IMG/VR virus record: IMGVR_UViG_3300047376_000848
Span: 1 to 25,631 of that record
Reading direction: 5' to 3' (one strand)
Length of the DNA stretch: 25,631 bases
Source: a virus
This document shows, piece by piece, positions 7,863-17,676 of the stretch. Positions within the stretch are counted from its first letter, which is position 1; every line of letters begins with the position of its first letter. A program made the translations under genes and the position numbers. The notes beneath the pieces were generated by a model. It did no database searches. It had not been told where the DNA came from and saw nothing but the letters and a program-made list of their open reading frames with translations.

Positions 7863-10800
7863 GGTATTTCTCCCTCGCCTTCATATAGTTCAAATGCTTC
7901 AAGAAGCACGCTCCAACTGTCCGAATTATTCGAATTGGTTTTCTCTCGAACTTCGAATGTAACATAAAGATCAGCAGAGTAATTAGGATCAGTGACTGAA
8001 ACAGTCCATGTCCTATTTTGATCAAGAGATTCCCATGCCCCGAAACTTCCAGTAACTACACCAGAGTAATAATTTCGAGTCGCCCTGATTTCATAGTCAC
8101 CTGCGTTTGCAGGTAAATTTGTAGTTGGGTTTAACCAAGTCCCGACTGTGTTTGTGACGCTCTGATTAAACGGGTTTGAACTCATGATATCACCATCAGG
8201 TTCAAACCGAACTGTTGTTGTTACTGTTTGACTGGTTGACGTCGTAGTAATGCCAGAAGGCTTGCTTGAGATCTGTACCAAGTCAGTTTGAGTGGTGTCG
8301 TTAATATTAACGAGGCGATTTGCCAGCGTAGAACCTAAGTGTGAGTCAGAAACTTCGAACGTGTATGACTCGTCTTGCAGGTCATCGTTTTCTTCTATAT
8401 CGACACGGAATGTTCCGGAATTAGAAGATACACTAAATGTTCCTGTTGCTTCATAAGTGGCACTGAAATCGTCAAAGGTTGCAGGTTGGGCGAAGTGGAA
8501 ATCGTAACCAATTGGCAAAGAAGATAGCGGTATGGCACTACTCATCGTCACTCCTGATCCTGGAGAAATACCAACGATGGTACCAGGAATATCCGGAGTG
8601 TTAGATTCCATACCTGTTGCAAGGTTAGTTGTATCTTGCAAGTAAATGAAGAATGTTCCCTGCGGGCAGACCTGATCTGTTCTAACTGAGTATATATCTG
8701 TAGTCTTATAGTGGTATGTACCGTTCTGAATATTCGTCCCGCTGAAAGTGAAGTTAATTGTATCCCCTTCGTTTGCAGAGTCGTTTGTAAGGTCCGTAAC
8801 GAGCGTTGCAGCGATAGTATCATCTGACAGAGTAAATGTATCAGTAGAAACAATCATGCCGCTGTGACTGTTTATTCGTGCAGTAATTGTACCGAGTTGA
8901 TCTCCTTGACTGCTGTCAGAAGATATCGTGTCGAAATCAATGCTTGTACTACTACTCACCGACAACGTCTTTTGAGTTACAGGGAATCGACTCGTTACTC
9001 CTGAACCGGATATATCAAAGTACAAGAATTCAGTATCCCTAGTGTCAGCAGTTATCGTAGTCGTTAATGTCTCACCTTCTGTAATGTCTGGAGCAGTCAA
9101 CGTGTACTGTGGCGTAGATGTGTCTGATATTACAATCGTGGGTGATACTGCTAACGCGCCACTAGAAGGCGTCCTAGAAACATAAAAATTGAATGACTCG
9201 TTGCCTTCTCGGATCTTATCCTGCTTTAATGAAGTGATGATTATACCGCTGCCTCCAGAAACAGTAAATGCCTGTTTTGAAGAACTCGGTGCATACCCAG
9301 AAATAAAATCGTCACTGGTTATGTTTGCGCCTTGAATCCAATAGTAGTATTGATCGTCCGAGTCTGTTGTGTCAAAGGATGCGCTGTATGAAATATATGA
9401 CTCATCAATTTGATCACTATCAACTGTCAGATCATATGTTAGATTCCCGAGGATTGTATATTCCAAAGAAGTCAGTACAGTGCCTCCGGTAGAGGAGACG
9501 ACTGCCGTAAATGTCTCTGGAGTCAGATCGCCGTTGACTGCAAACTGTAGGACAGGGTCAGGAGAACTTGTTCCTCCGGAGATAGTTACAGTTTGTGGCG
9601 CACCAACTGTAGGAACTGTTCCGGTAAAGTCTGCGGCATCAGTTTCCCCAAGAGTGACATAGAAATTCACATCCGAGTCAGTAATGTTTGTACCACCAAT
9701 AGCATAAGAAACCGAATCGCCCTCAGCGGCAGTAAATGGCGAAGGCGTGATAGTGTAGACTGGATCCGCATCTAGCAAATTAAATCCATCATTATCAGTA
9801 AACCCAGAAGTAGATGTGAACGATACTTGCCCGTTAACAACTCCTTGGTATGCTGGGTCAAAAGATGTTCCTGATAGTGCGTAAGAATCATTGATCCCGC
9901 TTACCAAGAACGAACCAGAATTTGTAATAAGTCTGGAGTCTGAACTTGCAGCACCAGAAACGCTCCAGTTAATGGTCTCACCGATCGTGGTGGAATCCAC
10001 TGCAAGTTGAGCGACAAGGTCGTTACCCTCGACAATACTACTTACCGAAAGATTGAATGTCGGTGCAGTTTCTTGCAAGAAGATACCCGTCGATCCTTTC
10101 TGAATACCGCCAATTGCTTCTGTCTGTAGCGCAACTGTAAATGTTTCCAACTCAAACGGTATTGTGTCAACTTTAGTTCTCAATGTAAACGATCCGCTGT
10201 CGTTTGATATTGAGAACGGTTCAGCATCTATTACTGATGGCGGAGGAGTAACAAAATCAGCATCGTTTGTATTTCCGTGAACAACATAATAAAACAGCGT
10301 CGTGTTTCCGTTGTTAGGAACGTTTGTCCCTTGAATATTAAACGTGATCAACTCTCCTTCGTTCGGAGTAGAATTGCTTGGTGTTATAGTGTATGCTGAA
10401 ATAAGGTCTTGAAGATTGATCAACGATTCTGCTTTTGTTCTTCCCTCGTCATCTTTAACGATAACGTTGAACATTTCAGTGCCTTCCGTCTCGCTGGAGT
10501 CAACTCGAGTTGGAATCGAGAACCTACCGATCGCGGTTCCTGCACTGTCATTGATATCAAAATATCCAGGAGATAACTCGCTCGGCGGTGTCACCAAGAA
10601 ATCAGAATCTGATGTTGAAATGTGTGAGATATAATAGAACAGCGCGGATGTATTATCTGGAACATCCGAACCGATTAGTGTGAAATCAAACGCAGTCCCT
10701 TCGAAGTCAGTAGATGATGGAGAGATAGACATAGAATACTCTGGGGTTGGTCTGTCAGTAACCGCAGAGTCTTGCATCATAATACTAGCAATCGATGTTG

Positions 10801-11428
10801 TTTCGCCGTCAATTAATACTTCTCCGGCAAGATACATTCCTGCCGGATGCGCAAACGTTTTAAAGATTTCTTTCCACTGAGAAATCGGAATACCAACACG
10901 AACCAACAATGCAAACGTTTGATAGAGTTTATCGTCTGTCAGGTATCGTAAGGAATTTGGACCTATTTGCGATTCGGTATCGCCAATCTTAAATATATTT
11001 TCTTTTGGGTATATGACTTCAGCGTCCAAACCATAGAACGAACGAAAGAACCATTCGATAGCAAAACGAGTTCCCTTTGAACGGAACATAATACTTGAGA
11101 AGTTAGCAGCAGCACGTAACTGCGTTTCGCGTTCTTCTTCTGTAGCATTTGGTTTGGAGAACCCTTGAAAGTATGCTTCACCCAGAAGTAGTTCGTCTTC
11201 GATAAATGAAAGAAGAGTAATGTCGGTTTCGTTTATATCGCGAGAAGCGAATAGGTGGTTAAGCATCTCTGCCGAAGAACCGTCAGAATCCATGAAATCA
11301 TAATAACTTTCTAACAGAGAAATAAATTTTGGATAAGATGCTGCAAAGTATTCTGGAAGAATCCCTTGTATTTTTGCCGTACGAAGGTTTATGTGCCTTC
11401 GGTTTTTATCCAAAAAATGATTATGCAT
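7859..11428 (-). CDS. Virion structural protein with Calx-beta-like repeats
   Basis: It has 1189 residues. The first 230 or so form a distinct module (GILPEYFAASYPKFISLLES then YYDFMDSDG; FIEDELLLGEAYFQGFSKP; FRSKGTRFAIEWFFRSFYG; WKEIFKTFAHPAGMYLAGE) that I associate, from memory, with virion structural proteins of marine T4-like phages. It probably anchors the protein to the tail. Then follow about seven Ig/Calx-beta-like beta sandwiches of 100-115 residues starting near residues 228, 350, 458, 557, 665, 773 and 873. They show signatures such as YTITPSNSTPNEGELITF, YTITPSPFTAAEGDSVSY and NEGDTINFTFSGTN, with DADFVTPP or DAADFTG loops. A different C-terminal domain (about 1050-1189) ends the protein. 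It starts 2 nt after the preceding stop with a weak ribosome site and ends overlapping gp16. A tail or baseplate appendage role is inference. Confidence 0.85.
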   Translation of the reverse strand: MHNHFLDKNRRHINLRTAKIQGILPEYFAASYPKFISLLESYYDFMDSDGSSAEMLNHLFASRDINETDITLLSFIEDELLLGEAYFQGFSKPNATEEERETQLRAAANFSSIMFRSKGTRFAIEWFFRSFYGLDAEVIYPKENIFKIGDTESQIGPNSLRYLTDDKLYQTFALLVRVGIPISQWKEIFKTFAHPAGMYLAGEVLIDGETTSIASIMMQDSAVTDRPTPEYSMSISPSSTDFEGTAFDFTLIGSDVPDNTSALFYYISHISTSDSDFLVTPPSELSPGYFDINDSAGTAIGRFSIPTRVDSSETEGTEMFNVIVKDDEGRTKAESLINLQDLISAYTITPSNSTPNEGELITFNIQGTNVPNNGNTTLFYYVVHGNTNDADFVTPPPSVIDAEPFSISNDSGSFTLRTKVDTIPFELETFTVALQTEAIGGIQKGSTGIFLQETAPTFNLSVSSIVEGNDLVAQLAVDSTTIGETINWSVSGAASSDSRLITNSGSFLVSGINDSYALSGTSFDPAYQGVVNGQVSFTSTSGFTDNDGFNLLDADPVYTITPSPFTAAEGDSVSYAIGGTNITDSDVNFYVTLGETDAADFTGTVPTVGAPQTVTISGGTSSPDPVLQFAVNGDLTPETFTAVVSSTGGTVLTSLEYTILGNLTYDLTVDSDQIDESYISYSASFDTTDSDDQYYYWIQGANITSDDFISGYAPSSSKQAFTVSGGSGIIITSLKQDKIREGNESFNFYVSRTPSSGALAVSPTIVISDTSTPQYTLTAPDITEGETLTTTITADTRDTEFLYFDISGSGVTSRFPVTQKTLSVSSSTSIDFDTISSDSSQGDQLGTITARINSHSGMIVSTDTFTLSDDTIAATLVTDLTNDSANEGDTINFTFSGTNIQNGTYHYKTTDIYSVRTDQVCPQGTFFIYLQDTTNLATGMESNTPDIPGTIVGISPGSGVTMSSAIPLSSLPIGYDFHFAQPATFDDFSATYEATGTFSVSSNSGTFRVDIEENDDLQDESYTFEVSDSHLGSTLANRLVNINDTTQTDLVQISSKPSGITTTSTSQTVTTTVRFEPDGDIMSSNPFNQSVTNTVGTWLNPTTNLPANAGDYEIRATRNYYSGVVTGSFGAWESLDQNRTWTVSVTDPNYSADLYVTFEVREKTNSNNSDSWSVLLEAFELYEGEGEIP

Positions 11429-11430
11429 AA

Positions 11431-11883
11431 TTATTCAGGTCTTGTTGGCCAAAATACTTCATCTAAACTTCTGACATTATCTAGGTTTTCTGTAATATCT
11501 CTTAACCCTTGACGATATACTGCCCATTCAGATTTAGATTCTTCTGATAAACCAGTGTCATCTAGTCTTGTCCAATCAGATAAACGAAGGTGCTTATCTC
11601 TTATTAATCGTATGTCTGTTAACAAATCTTCAGCGCTCCAAGACCAAGAAGATGTTTCCGCGTCCCAAGTACAATAATCATTTGGTCGTGATTCTCTAGT
11701 TTGCCATTCAGTCCCATCCCAATAATGAGTCTCTACCCACTCTGCAGGGTTAGGAATCGGGAAATCTATGTGTACTACTGTTCTGCCACTGGAATCCAAT
11801 CCTTCTTCTGGGAGAACGCCAATAGCGTTCTGTAAGATGACGCATTCTTGTTCTCTTACATTTGCTACATGATATATTTTCAT
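11431..11883 (-). CDS. Tail assembly chaperone-like protein
   Basis: It has 150 residues. The C-terminal half has the pattern of phage tail (fibre) assembly chaperone proteins: IRLIRDKHLRLSDWTRLDDT, LSEESKSEWAVYRQGLRDI, and a terminal VFWPTRPE. In such families the protein is often encoded next to tail-fibre genes and helps fibres fold or attach; the family assignment (Phage_tail_APC type) is from the motif only. The N-terminal half has WVETHYWDGTEWQTRES, also common in these proteins. The ATG at 11883 overlaps the preceding stop as ATGA, with AGG upstream. The local sequence looks AT-richer than the flanking genes. Confidence 0.78.
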   Translation of the reverse strand: MKIYHVANVREQECVILQNAIGVLPEEGLDSSGRTVVHIDFPIPNPAEWVETHYWDGTEWQTRESRPNDYCTWDAETSSWSWSAEDLLTDIRLIRDKHLRLSDWTRLDDTGLSEESKSEWAVYRQGLRDITENLDNVRSLDEVFWPTRPE

Positions 11884-12632
11884 ATTAGTCTGCCTATTAA
11901 AATTTGTGATGATATTCTTAGACCATAACTTGTTGTGGTAATTGAGGTCGCACCAGATCTCAAGTCTTCTTCTTGAAGATCCTCATAGTGGTAATATGCG
12001 GCGCACATTAAAGTTCGAAATGCAGGGCGAGATATAAAATATGCAGCATTCCATCGGTCAAGTTCTTGCCCTTGTCTACTGCCACTAGGCCAAACGTAAT
12101 CATTACGGTTATAATATGTCCATGTAGCAGGAGTGATAGAATCTATTTTGCTTATAGACAAATATTCCCCAGAAGTTCCGTTCGGAAGGGCATTACATAC
12201 GTTTGTATTGTATATATCAGGGTATGAATAAGAATTTAAAATTTGAAAATGTTTGTCACTTAAAACGCCCCTTGAATCAAATTGTGTGCTACCATCCTCA
12301 TTGTAAATGACCAACCCATAGTCTGCTGTGCTGCCAATGTTGGCAGAAGGACAAATAACAAAATAATCTAAATTCGTTGATGTTTTTGTAGTAGAATTAA
12401 CAGGGTTGCCATACTTGAATTGATATGTATTTCCCGAAGAATTTTCAGCAAAATAGTATCGGTTTGCTTCAGATAAGTTAGAGTTAGTAGGTTTTACAAA
12501 TAAAATGTCCCCATTATTCAATGTAATTTCACTAGCAACGCCATAAGACCTTACAACATAACTGCTTAGTCCTTTGGTTGTATCAAACATTAACTGGCTT
12601 GATGAATTGTATACTTCTAATCCGTAACTCAT
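11880..12632 (-). CDS. Putative tail surface protein with YGL-type motifs
   Basis: It has 250 residues and no enzyme motif. Two copies of a short beta motif are visible: YGLEVYNSSSQLMFDTTKG at residue 3 and YGLVIYNEDGSTQFDSRG near residue 100. The pattern resembles small phage proteins of the DUF6453 type found near tail-fibre genes (recalled, not searched). The C-terminal part is rich in aromatic residues (WNAAYFISRPAFRTLMCAAY). The start overlaps the preceding stop as TAATG, with AGGA about 7 nt upstream, and the end overlaps the chaperone-like gene, so the three small genes form one translationally coupled block. A receptor-binding or tail-tip role is plausible from position only. Confidence 0.68.
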   Translation of the reverse strand: MSYGLEVYNSSSQLMFDTTKGLSSYVVRSYGVASEITLNNGDILFVKPTNSNLSEANRYYFAENSSGNTYQFKYGNPVNSTTKTSTNLDYFVICPSANIGSTADYGLVIYNEDGSTQFDSRGVLSDKHFQILNSYSYPDIYNTNVCNALPNGTSGEYLSISKIDSITPATWTYYNRNDYVWPSGSRQGQELDRWNAAYFISRPAFRTLMCAAYYHYEDLQEEDLRSGATSITTTSYGLRISSQILIGRLI

Positions 12633-13495
12633 TATCCAATCCTAAAAACCGTAAGGTCAAAATTTATACCAATAGTCGATGTATTGCTAACTGTTAAGGT
12701 ATTTCCTGAAACAGAAGCGCTTACTCTATCACCATCAGCACTAGAAGTAGGAATAATTGCCGCTGTAACTTTAGTTGGGTCGCCTACATCATCAATTGTA
12801 ACAGATTCGCTAGAGTTTGCACCTACAGTAAAATTGGTAACCGATATTGCTTCAGTATTTAGTATGACATGATAATCGTTTGCGAAAACAACATTTCCAT
12901 CTTCATTACGAATTTCTAATCCATATCCAGTATCTGAAGGAGAAGGTTCTGGCCATGTTTCAACAGGTTCGTATAATACTCCCAACGTATAGTATGTGTT
13001 ACTCCCCGACACATACTGTTGAGTGCCTTTATAGAAAGTTGTTCCTTCTTCGGTACGTTCATCAGTACTAGATGGACCAGAAAAACTTATCTGTTGCCCA
13101 TCAAAGCTAATAATGTGATAACCCACATCTGACCTATACCTCCAACTGAATTCGGGATATTCCAACCAATTTACTGTGCCAGATTCTGGCGATGGTTCTG
13201 GTTCTGGTTCTGGCGATGGTTCTGGTTCTGGCGATGGTTCTGGTTCTGGCGATGGTTCTGGTTCTGGCGATGGTTCAGAACCAGAACGGTCGACCGAATA
13301 TATTTTTCCACCGCCGTAATCAGTAAAATCAATTTCCCATGTAGTTGGTCTGGTGTAAGTCAGCCCGCCAATAGTATATGAAGTGCCACTGATGCTAACA
13401 TTTTCTGCTACATAAACATCATTCCACATAATAGAAGATGTGTCATTAGCGTTGACGCGCCAAAAATATGCTGGTGATTGTGCACTATATGCCAT
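12632..13495 (-). CDS. Modular tail-associated protein with Pro-Glu-Ser linker
   Basis: It has 287 residues in four visible parts. An N-terminal beta domain (residues 1-70) contains [20 protein letters not shown] and [21 protein letters not shown] low-complexity linker of repeated SPEPEP (about 73-105) follows. A second domain resembles the first ([20 protein letters not shown] and [19 protein letters not shown]), pointing to internal duplication. The C-terminal domain begins [14 protein letters not shown] near residue 190 and ends [19 protein letters not shown], like DUF6453-type phage proteins. No signal peptide or membrane segment is seen. The ATG at 13495 has only weak ribosome-site sequence and lies 18 nt after the large fibre gene. 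It probably works with the next gene, which shares the YGL motif. Confidence 0.7.
   Translation of the reverse strand: MAYSAQSPAYFWRVNANDTSSIMWNDVYVAENVSISGTSYTIGGLTYTRPTTWEIDFTDYGGGKIYSVDRSGSEPSPEPEPSPEPEPSPEPEPSPEPEPEPSPESGTVNWLEYPEFSWRYRSDVGYHIISFDGQQISFSGPSSTDERTEEGTTFYKGTQQYVSGSNTYYTLGVLYEPVETWPEPSPSDTGYGLEIRNEDGNVVFANDYHVILNTEAISVTNFTVGANSSESVTIDDVGDPTKVTAAIIPTSSADGDRVSASVSGNTLTVSNTSTIGINFDLTVFRIG
13184..13276. repeat. 18-bp tandem repeat encoding SPEPEP linker
   Basis: The plus strand has five nearly perfect units of TTCTGGCGATGGTTCTGG, with one extra 6-bp TTCTGG inserted after the first unit and the last unit incomplete. All changes keep the reading frame, since both 18 and 6 are multiples of three. 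The array is a likely site of slippage that would change linker length without frameshift. Confidence 0.93.
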
Positions 13496-13513
13496 TGTTA
13501 CATAAACTCATAA

Positions 13514-16500
13514 TTATTCGCCGTTAGCATTAAGTTCTGCTATTGTCAGGTTTCCAAGTTTCACTCGAAGCGTTCTGGTGCCTCCAGTAATTTCAAAAAT
13601 TTGAATAACATCTGGAGTAATGATAGTTTGACCACCGTTTTGTGATGCATCTACTATCGCAGAAGTCACAAACTTATCAGCAGTTACAGTCCCGTCTACC
13701 AGCAAATTACCATCAATAACTTCCTGTTGTTCTACCCAAGCGGATCCGCTGTAAATCCATACGGATTGTGCATCCGGAGCATTTAAGTCCCCTTGATAGA
13801 ACCACGCCTGATCGCCAGAGACAACATCACCGGCAGATCCTGCTGCCCCGTCAGCGTAGATACCTGTTTCCCATGCTTTCTGGGCATCGCTGTTACTGTT
13901 AGGAAGTCTGCCATCAGTACCGCTAGCATAATCAACGCCATCAACATCGATATGCCATCTTCCTGGTCCTCTTGAACCCTCGGTTGGCGCTGAACTTGTA
14001 CCGTCTACAATGATAGGAATAGTGATTTCGTCAACCTTCGCTAACGGACTACCGACCCACATTTCTGCACGAATCTGATCTGTGTTATCAGCAACAGTGT
14101 ACTGCCTTGACGCAGTCGCTCGAGAAGAACTTTGATGTTCTGACTCAGAACCGCCATCCGGAGTAACGTAAATGCGAATCTGACCATAGTTGCCTGTTGT
14201 TTGAGGATCGTTTCCAATTACTCTTGCCTGTGTAAAGGTAACTGCTGCAGGAGCATGTGTAGTTCCTGCTGTATCTTCACGAACAACCGCTGTACTTGAA
14301 AGCAAACGGTGTATCGTTAATGGATCAGGCGGATCAACTGGATCAGCATCTTCTCCGTCATTGACAACAGGGACTGTTTCCTCGTCAACTTTCGCACCGT
14401 CAACCCACATCTCTGTTCGAATCTGCTTGACGCCATCAGCAATGGTATACGACCTTGACTGCGCATCTCTACCCGAACTTGCATATTCAGATTCTGAACC
14501 AGCAGAGTTAGTGACGAAAATTCTCAATTCACCATAGTTTCCGTTGGTTTGTGCGCCATTACCGATTACTTTTGCCTGTGTAAATGTAACACTAGGAGGT
14601 ACGTGCGTCTCTCCGGCGAAATCTGCTTTGACTACATTCGCACTTGTTAGCAAACGATACACTACTGCCGGAGAACCGTTTTCACCTGCCTTTACTTTAG
14701 TCAACGTGAAGGTTTCAGTTCTACCAAGCGCAATAAAGGTGACAGTCGCAGTATCGACGTTCTTACCCATATGAGTAATAGTGATCGTTCTCCCGTCAGT
14801 GGAAATATCATAAGAGAAATTATCGTCAAGGTTCCCATTGTTCGTTCCAGTCGCTGGAACCTTAGTCCTTACAATATTTTCTGCAGTAGGAGTTACATCA
14901 TCAGCGCCATCATATACCGTAAATGTTGTGGTGGCGCCAGTGTAGTTGTACGGAACTCCATCATTGGCAGCGGCGATACTGTGATTTTCGTTGGTCAAGT
15001 CTGATACGAAACCAGAACCATCCACACCATCGATGGACTTAGCAATTGAATATTTTTTATCTAGAGTCAAATCGGCATCTGCTTTGGCAACTAATTCTTT
15101 CGGAACTGTCACTTCGAATACTGCTGATGCAACAAACGCAGTTTCTTCTAGAGAAGTAACAGAATACTCACCAGTAGCAGCGTCGATAGCAAAAACACCG
15201 CCAGTAGAATTAGCGTTATCCCAAGCGAATGAGCATTCGCTGGTAATCTCAGTTATGCCACGGAAGACCTTGAAGTTACCGCCAGCAGTGCTATAACTTC
15301 CATCCTTTGGATTCACTGCTGTTTTAGTCGAATCTGATTGATTGCGTAAGAACGGTTCAACGTGAGACTCGTTTGTCAAGAATCCAGTAATCGATGTGCC
15401 GTCTGCAAGACCATACATAGTGACGTAATCTCTTGCAACAACTGTAGTATAATCCGTGCCTTCAAATGCCTCAACAGTAATTACTGCAGTTGATTGTATG
15501 TCTGGTAATTGACCTTCCCCTGACAATATAACATAGGCATCACTTGTTGTGCCGCTCGCAGGTTTAATTTGCGTCTTGGTTGCACCAGGACCATCTTTGA
15601 CATAGAACTTATATGTAATTCCTGCATCAAATCCCTGTTGATCAACAACGTTAAATCTAAATTCTTGCCCAGCAATTGGCAGTCCATCTTCGCCATAGCG
15701 ATAGACCTGACCATTAACAGGTTCAAGTTTTACAGCACGCGCGTTTTGTCCGTTAACACCGCCATTTAGTCCAGGAGGACCACTTCTTCCGCGGAATGAC
15801 TTAGCAACTGAGAACTGCTTCTCGATGACAACATCTTCTTCAGTTGTCGGAATCATTGACGCAGGAACAGTAGCGGTCAACGTTGCTGAACCTTTCGGCG
15901 TAGATACCTCATCGAATGATTGCAGTCTGTATTTCCCAGGAACGTTATCATAGTTCATCAGAACATTGATTCCGGTGTTTTCGGTAATGCTAAAATCGCC
16001 TGACGTCAGATCACCAGTAATGTCAGTTGTTCCGAGATATACTTTAAACAGACCGCCAGCATCGTTCAGATGAATTTGATTACCGTCGTCATCCAGAATA
16101 ATTGGCAGCGAACCATCTGAGTCTGCTGGTTCAACGTGTGTTTCGTTAGTTAGGAATCCTGTAACTGAGAACCCGTTAGTAAGACCATACAGAGAAATGA
16201 TATCCTGAGCAACTTCTATTTCATTACCGTCTTCGTCAGTCTCATACATTTCGCATAGGAGAACTCGTACCTGCTTGACTGTCGGTTCTTCGTTGTCAGG
16301 AAGAGTAAAGTCCACCGAGTCGCTGTTCTGTAGTAATGCCTGTGGAGTTTCAAACGCAGCATCATTTTCAGTTGCGTTCTTAATTTTCCAGCGATAAGAA
16401 ACAGGACCAGTTACGTTTTCTGGTACTGCTTTGAAAGTTAGTTCGTCAAGTTCAACACCTTCTTCGTCATATCGAACAACCTGCCCGTTAAGCGGCAATA

Positions 16501-17644
16501 CTTTTACTGTACGAGCATTGATACCGTTCGCACCGTCTCGACCTGAACCACCGATTAGTTTAGCGATACTGTATTTCTTAGTTACTGTTATTCCGGTATC
16601 TGCATTAGGAATTAATGATTTCGGTACAGCAACATTCAGTTCAACACTACCCTTGTCTGTCGCCAGAGAATTGAATGAATTAATCTTGTACTCACCAGTT
16701 GAAAGGATTTCTGATGTGATACCAAGTTCAGTTCCTTTAGAATATGTTAGGCTGTTGTCGCCAGTGATATCTGTCACGCCAACGAAAACCTTTAAGAAAC
16801 CACCTGCATCTGTCAGATCACCAGTCAACTTACCGGCAGAGTCGGCAGGTTCGGTGTGTACTTCGTTCGTCAAGAACGCAGTTACAGCATCAATACCATC
16901 GACGCCGTCTTTGATGCCATAGACTGTTACATAATCGTTTGCTCTTTTATCTTCGCCAGAGGTAACAGTGACTTTGATGTTTTTGTTTTCATCATATTGC
17001 GGTTCATCGCCATCGGCAAGGAAAAATCTAGCAGAGTCTACGAAATGGGAAATAGAATTTTTAAGTTCGCCGTCGACAAAGAAATCAAAATTAATTTCTT
17101 CGACGCCAAAGTTCTCTGTTACTGCACGAAACTCCAGTGTGTCGTTTTCTGTAATTCCGTTCTTCTCATAACGGATTACTTGACCGCTCAGCGGTTCAAG
17201 TTTTACAAACGCAGGTGCTGAGTCTGCTGTGTCATCGTCTCGATTACCTAAGTCGCTGAGGTCGATATTACCTAATGTATGAGAAACATAGGAACGTACA
17301 GCACCTGCTGTAGGAAGAACAGAATCTTCAACCAAGAGATCATTTACATTATCGACGAATCCATTAACAGAGATATCTTTCGCATGATCCTTTAACATAC
17401 CGAATGTAATTGATCCGGTAGTTCGGATGTCACCGTCAAGGAGAATATCGTTGTTTACGATAAGGTCTTGATTGATAATGGCGTTTGGTCCATCGTCAGC
17501 GATATTCCTAGAGAGACCATAGAGGAGATCTTTCTTGCGCGTAACCTTAGTTTTGTTGCCGTCGCTTTTATCGTTAACAATCAGAACATCATCATCTGCT
17601 ACATCTCGGAGTTCGTCAAGTTGTGAAATTCGTACGTCTGTCAT
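13514..17644 (-). CDS. Large repetitive tail fibre-like protein
   Basis: It has 1376 residues. The N-terminus (ISQLDELRDVADDDVLIVND) matches an anchor motif common in T4-like structural proteins. Three homologous modules of about 240-260 residues begin near residues 146, 375 and 635 (VKLEPLSGQVIRYEKNG, VKVLPLNGQVVRYDEEG, VKLEPVNGQVYRYGEDG). Each includes FLTNExHxEPADS-like and KKYSIAKLIGGSGRDGANG-like segments with short Gly-rich, collagen-like breaks. A fourth, shorter unit begins near 880. Two further repeats (VVYRLLTSANVV near 995, IHRLLSSTAVV near 1108) precede a C-terminal part with GPGRWHIDVDG, YQGDLNAPDAQSVWIYSG and LLVDGTVTADKF, typical of tail tip or central fibre proteins. A late promoter box ends 33 nt upstream of the ATG. 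The role in attachment is inferred from architecture and from the chaperone-like gene downstream. Confidence 0.85.
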   Translation of the reverse strand: MTDVRISQLDELRDVADDDVLIVNDKSDGNKTKVTRKKDLLYGLSRNIADDGPNAIINQDLIVNNDILLDGDIRTTGSITFGMLKDHAKDISVNGFVDNVNDLLVEDSVLPTAGAVRSYVSHTLGNIDLSDLGNRDDDTADSAPAFVKLEPLSGQVIRYEKNGITENDTLEFRAVTENFGVEEINFDFFVDGELKNSISHFVDSARFFLADGDEPQYDENKNIKVTVTSGEDKRANDYVTVYGIKDGVDGIDAVTAFLTNEVHTEPADSAGKLTGDLTDAGGFLKVFVGVTDITGDNSLTYSKGTELGITSEILSTGEYKINSFNSLATDKGSVELNVAVPKSLIPNADTGITVTKKYSIAKLIGGSGRDGANGINARTVKVLPLNGQVVRYDEEGVELDELTFKAVPENVTGPVSYRWKIKNATENDAAFETPQALLQNSDSVDFTLPDNEEPTVKQVRVLLCEMYETDEDGNEIEVAQDIISLYGLTNGFSVTGFLTNETHVEPADSDGSLPIILDDDGNQIHLNDAGGLFKVYLGTTDITGDLTSGDFSITENTGINVLMNYDNVPGKYRLQSFDEVSTPKGSATLTATVPASMIPTTEEDVVIEKQFSVAKSFRGRSGPPGLNGGVNGQNARAVKLEPVNGQVYRYGEDGLPIAGQEFRFNVVDQQGFDAGITYKFYVKDGPGATKTQIKPASGTTSDAYVILSGEGQLPDIQSTAVITVEAFEGTDYTTVVARDYVTMYGLADGTSITGFLTNESHVEPFLRNQSDSTKTAVNPKDGSYSTAGGNFKVFRGITEITSECSFAWDNANSTGGVFAIDAATGEYSVTSLEETAFVASAVFEVTVPKELVAKADADLTLDKKYSIAKSIDGVDGSGFVSDLTNENHSIAAANDGVPYNYTGATTTFTVYDGADDVTPTAENIVRTKVPATGTNNGNLDDNFSYDISTDGRTITITHMGKNVDTATVTFIALGRTETFTLTKVKAGENGSPAVVYRLLTSANVVKADFAGETHVPPSVTFTQAKVIGNGAQTNGNYGELRIFVTNSAGSESEYASSGRDAQSRSYTIADGVKQIRTEMWVDGAKVDEETVPVVNDGEDADPVDPPDPLTIHRLLSSTAVVREDTAGTTHAPAAVTFTQARVIGNDPQTTGNYGQIRIYVTPDGGSESEHQSSSRATASRQYTVADNTDQIRAEMWVGSPLAKVDEITIPIIVDGTSSAPTEGSRGPGRWHIDVDGVDYASGTDGRLPNSNSDAQKAWETGIYADGAAGSAGDVVSGDQAWFYQGDLNAPDAQSVWIYSGSAWVEQQEVIDGNLLVDGTVTADKFVTSAIVDASQNGGQTIITPDVIQIFEITGGTRTLRVKLGNLTIAELNANGE

Positions 17645-17676
17645 TTTTCTGATAATCCCAAAAAATTATATACGGT

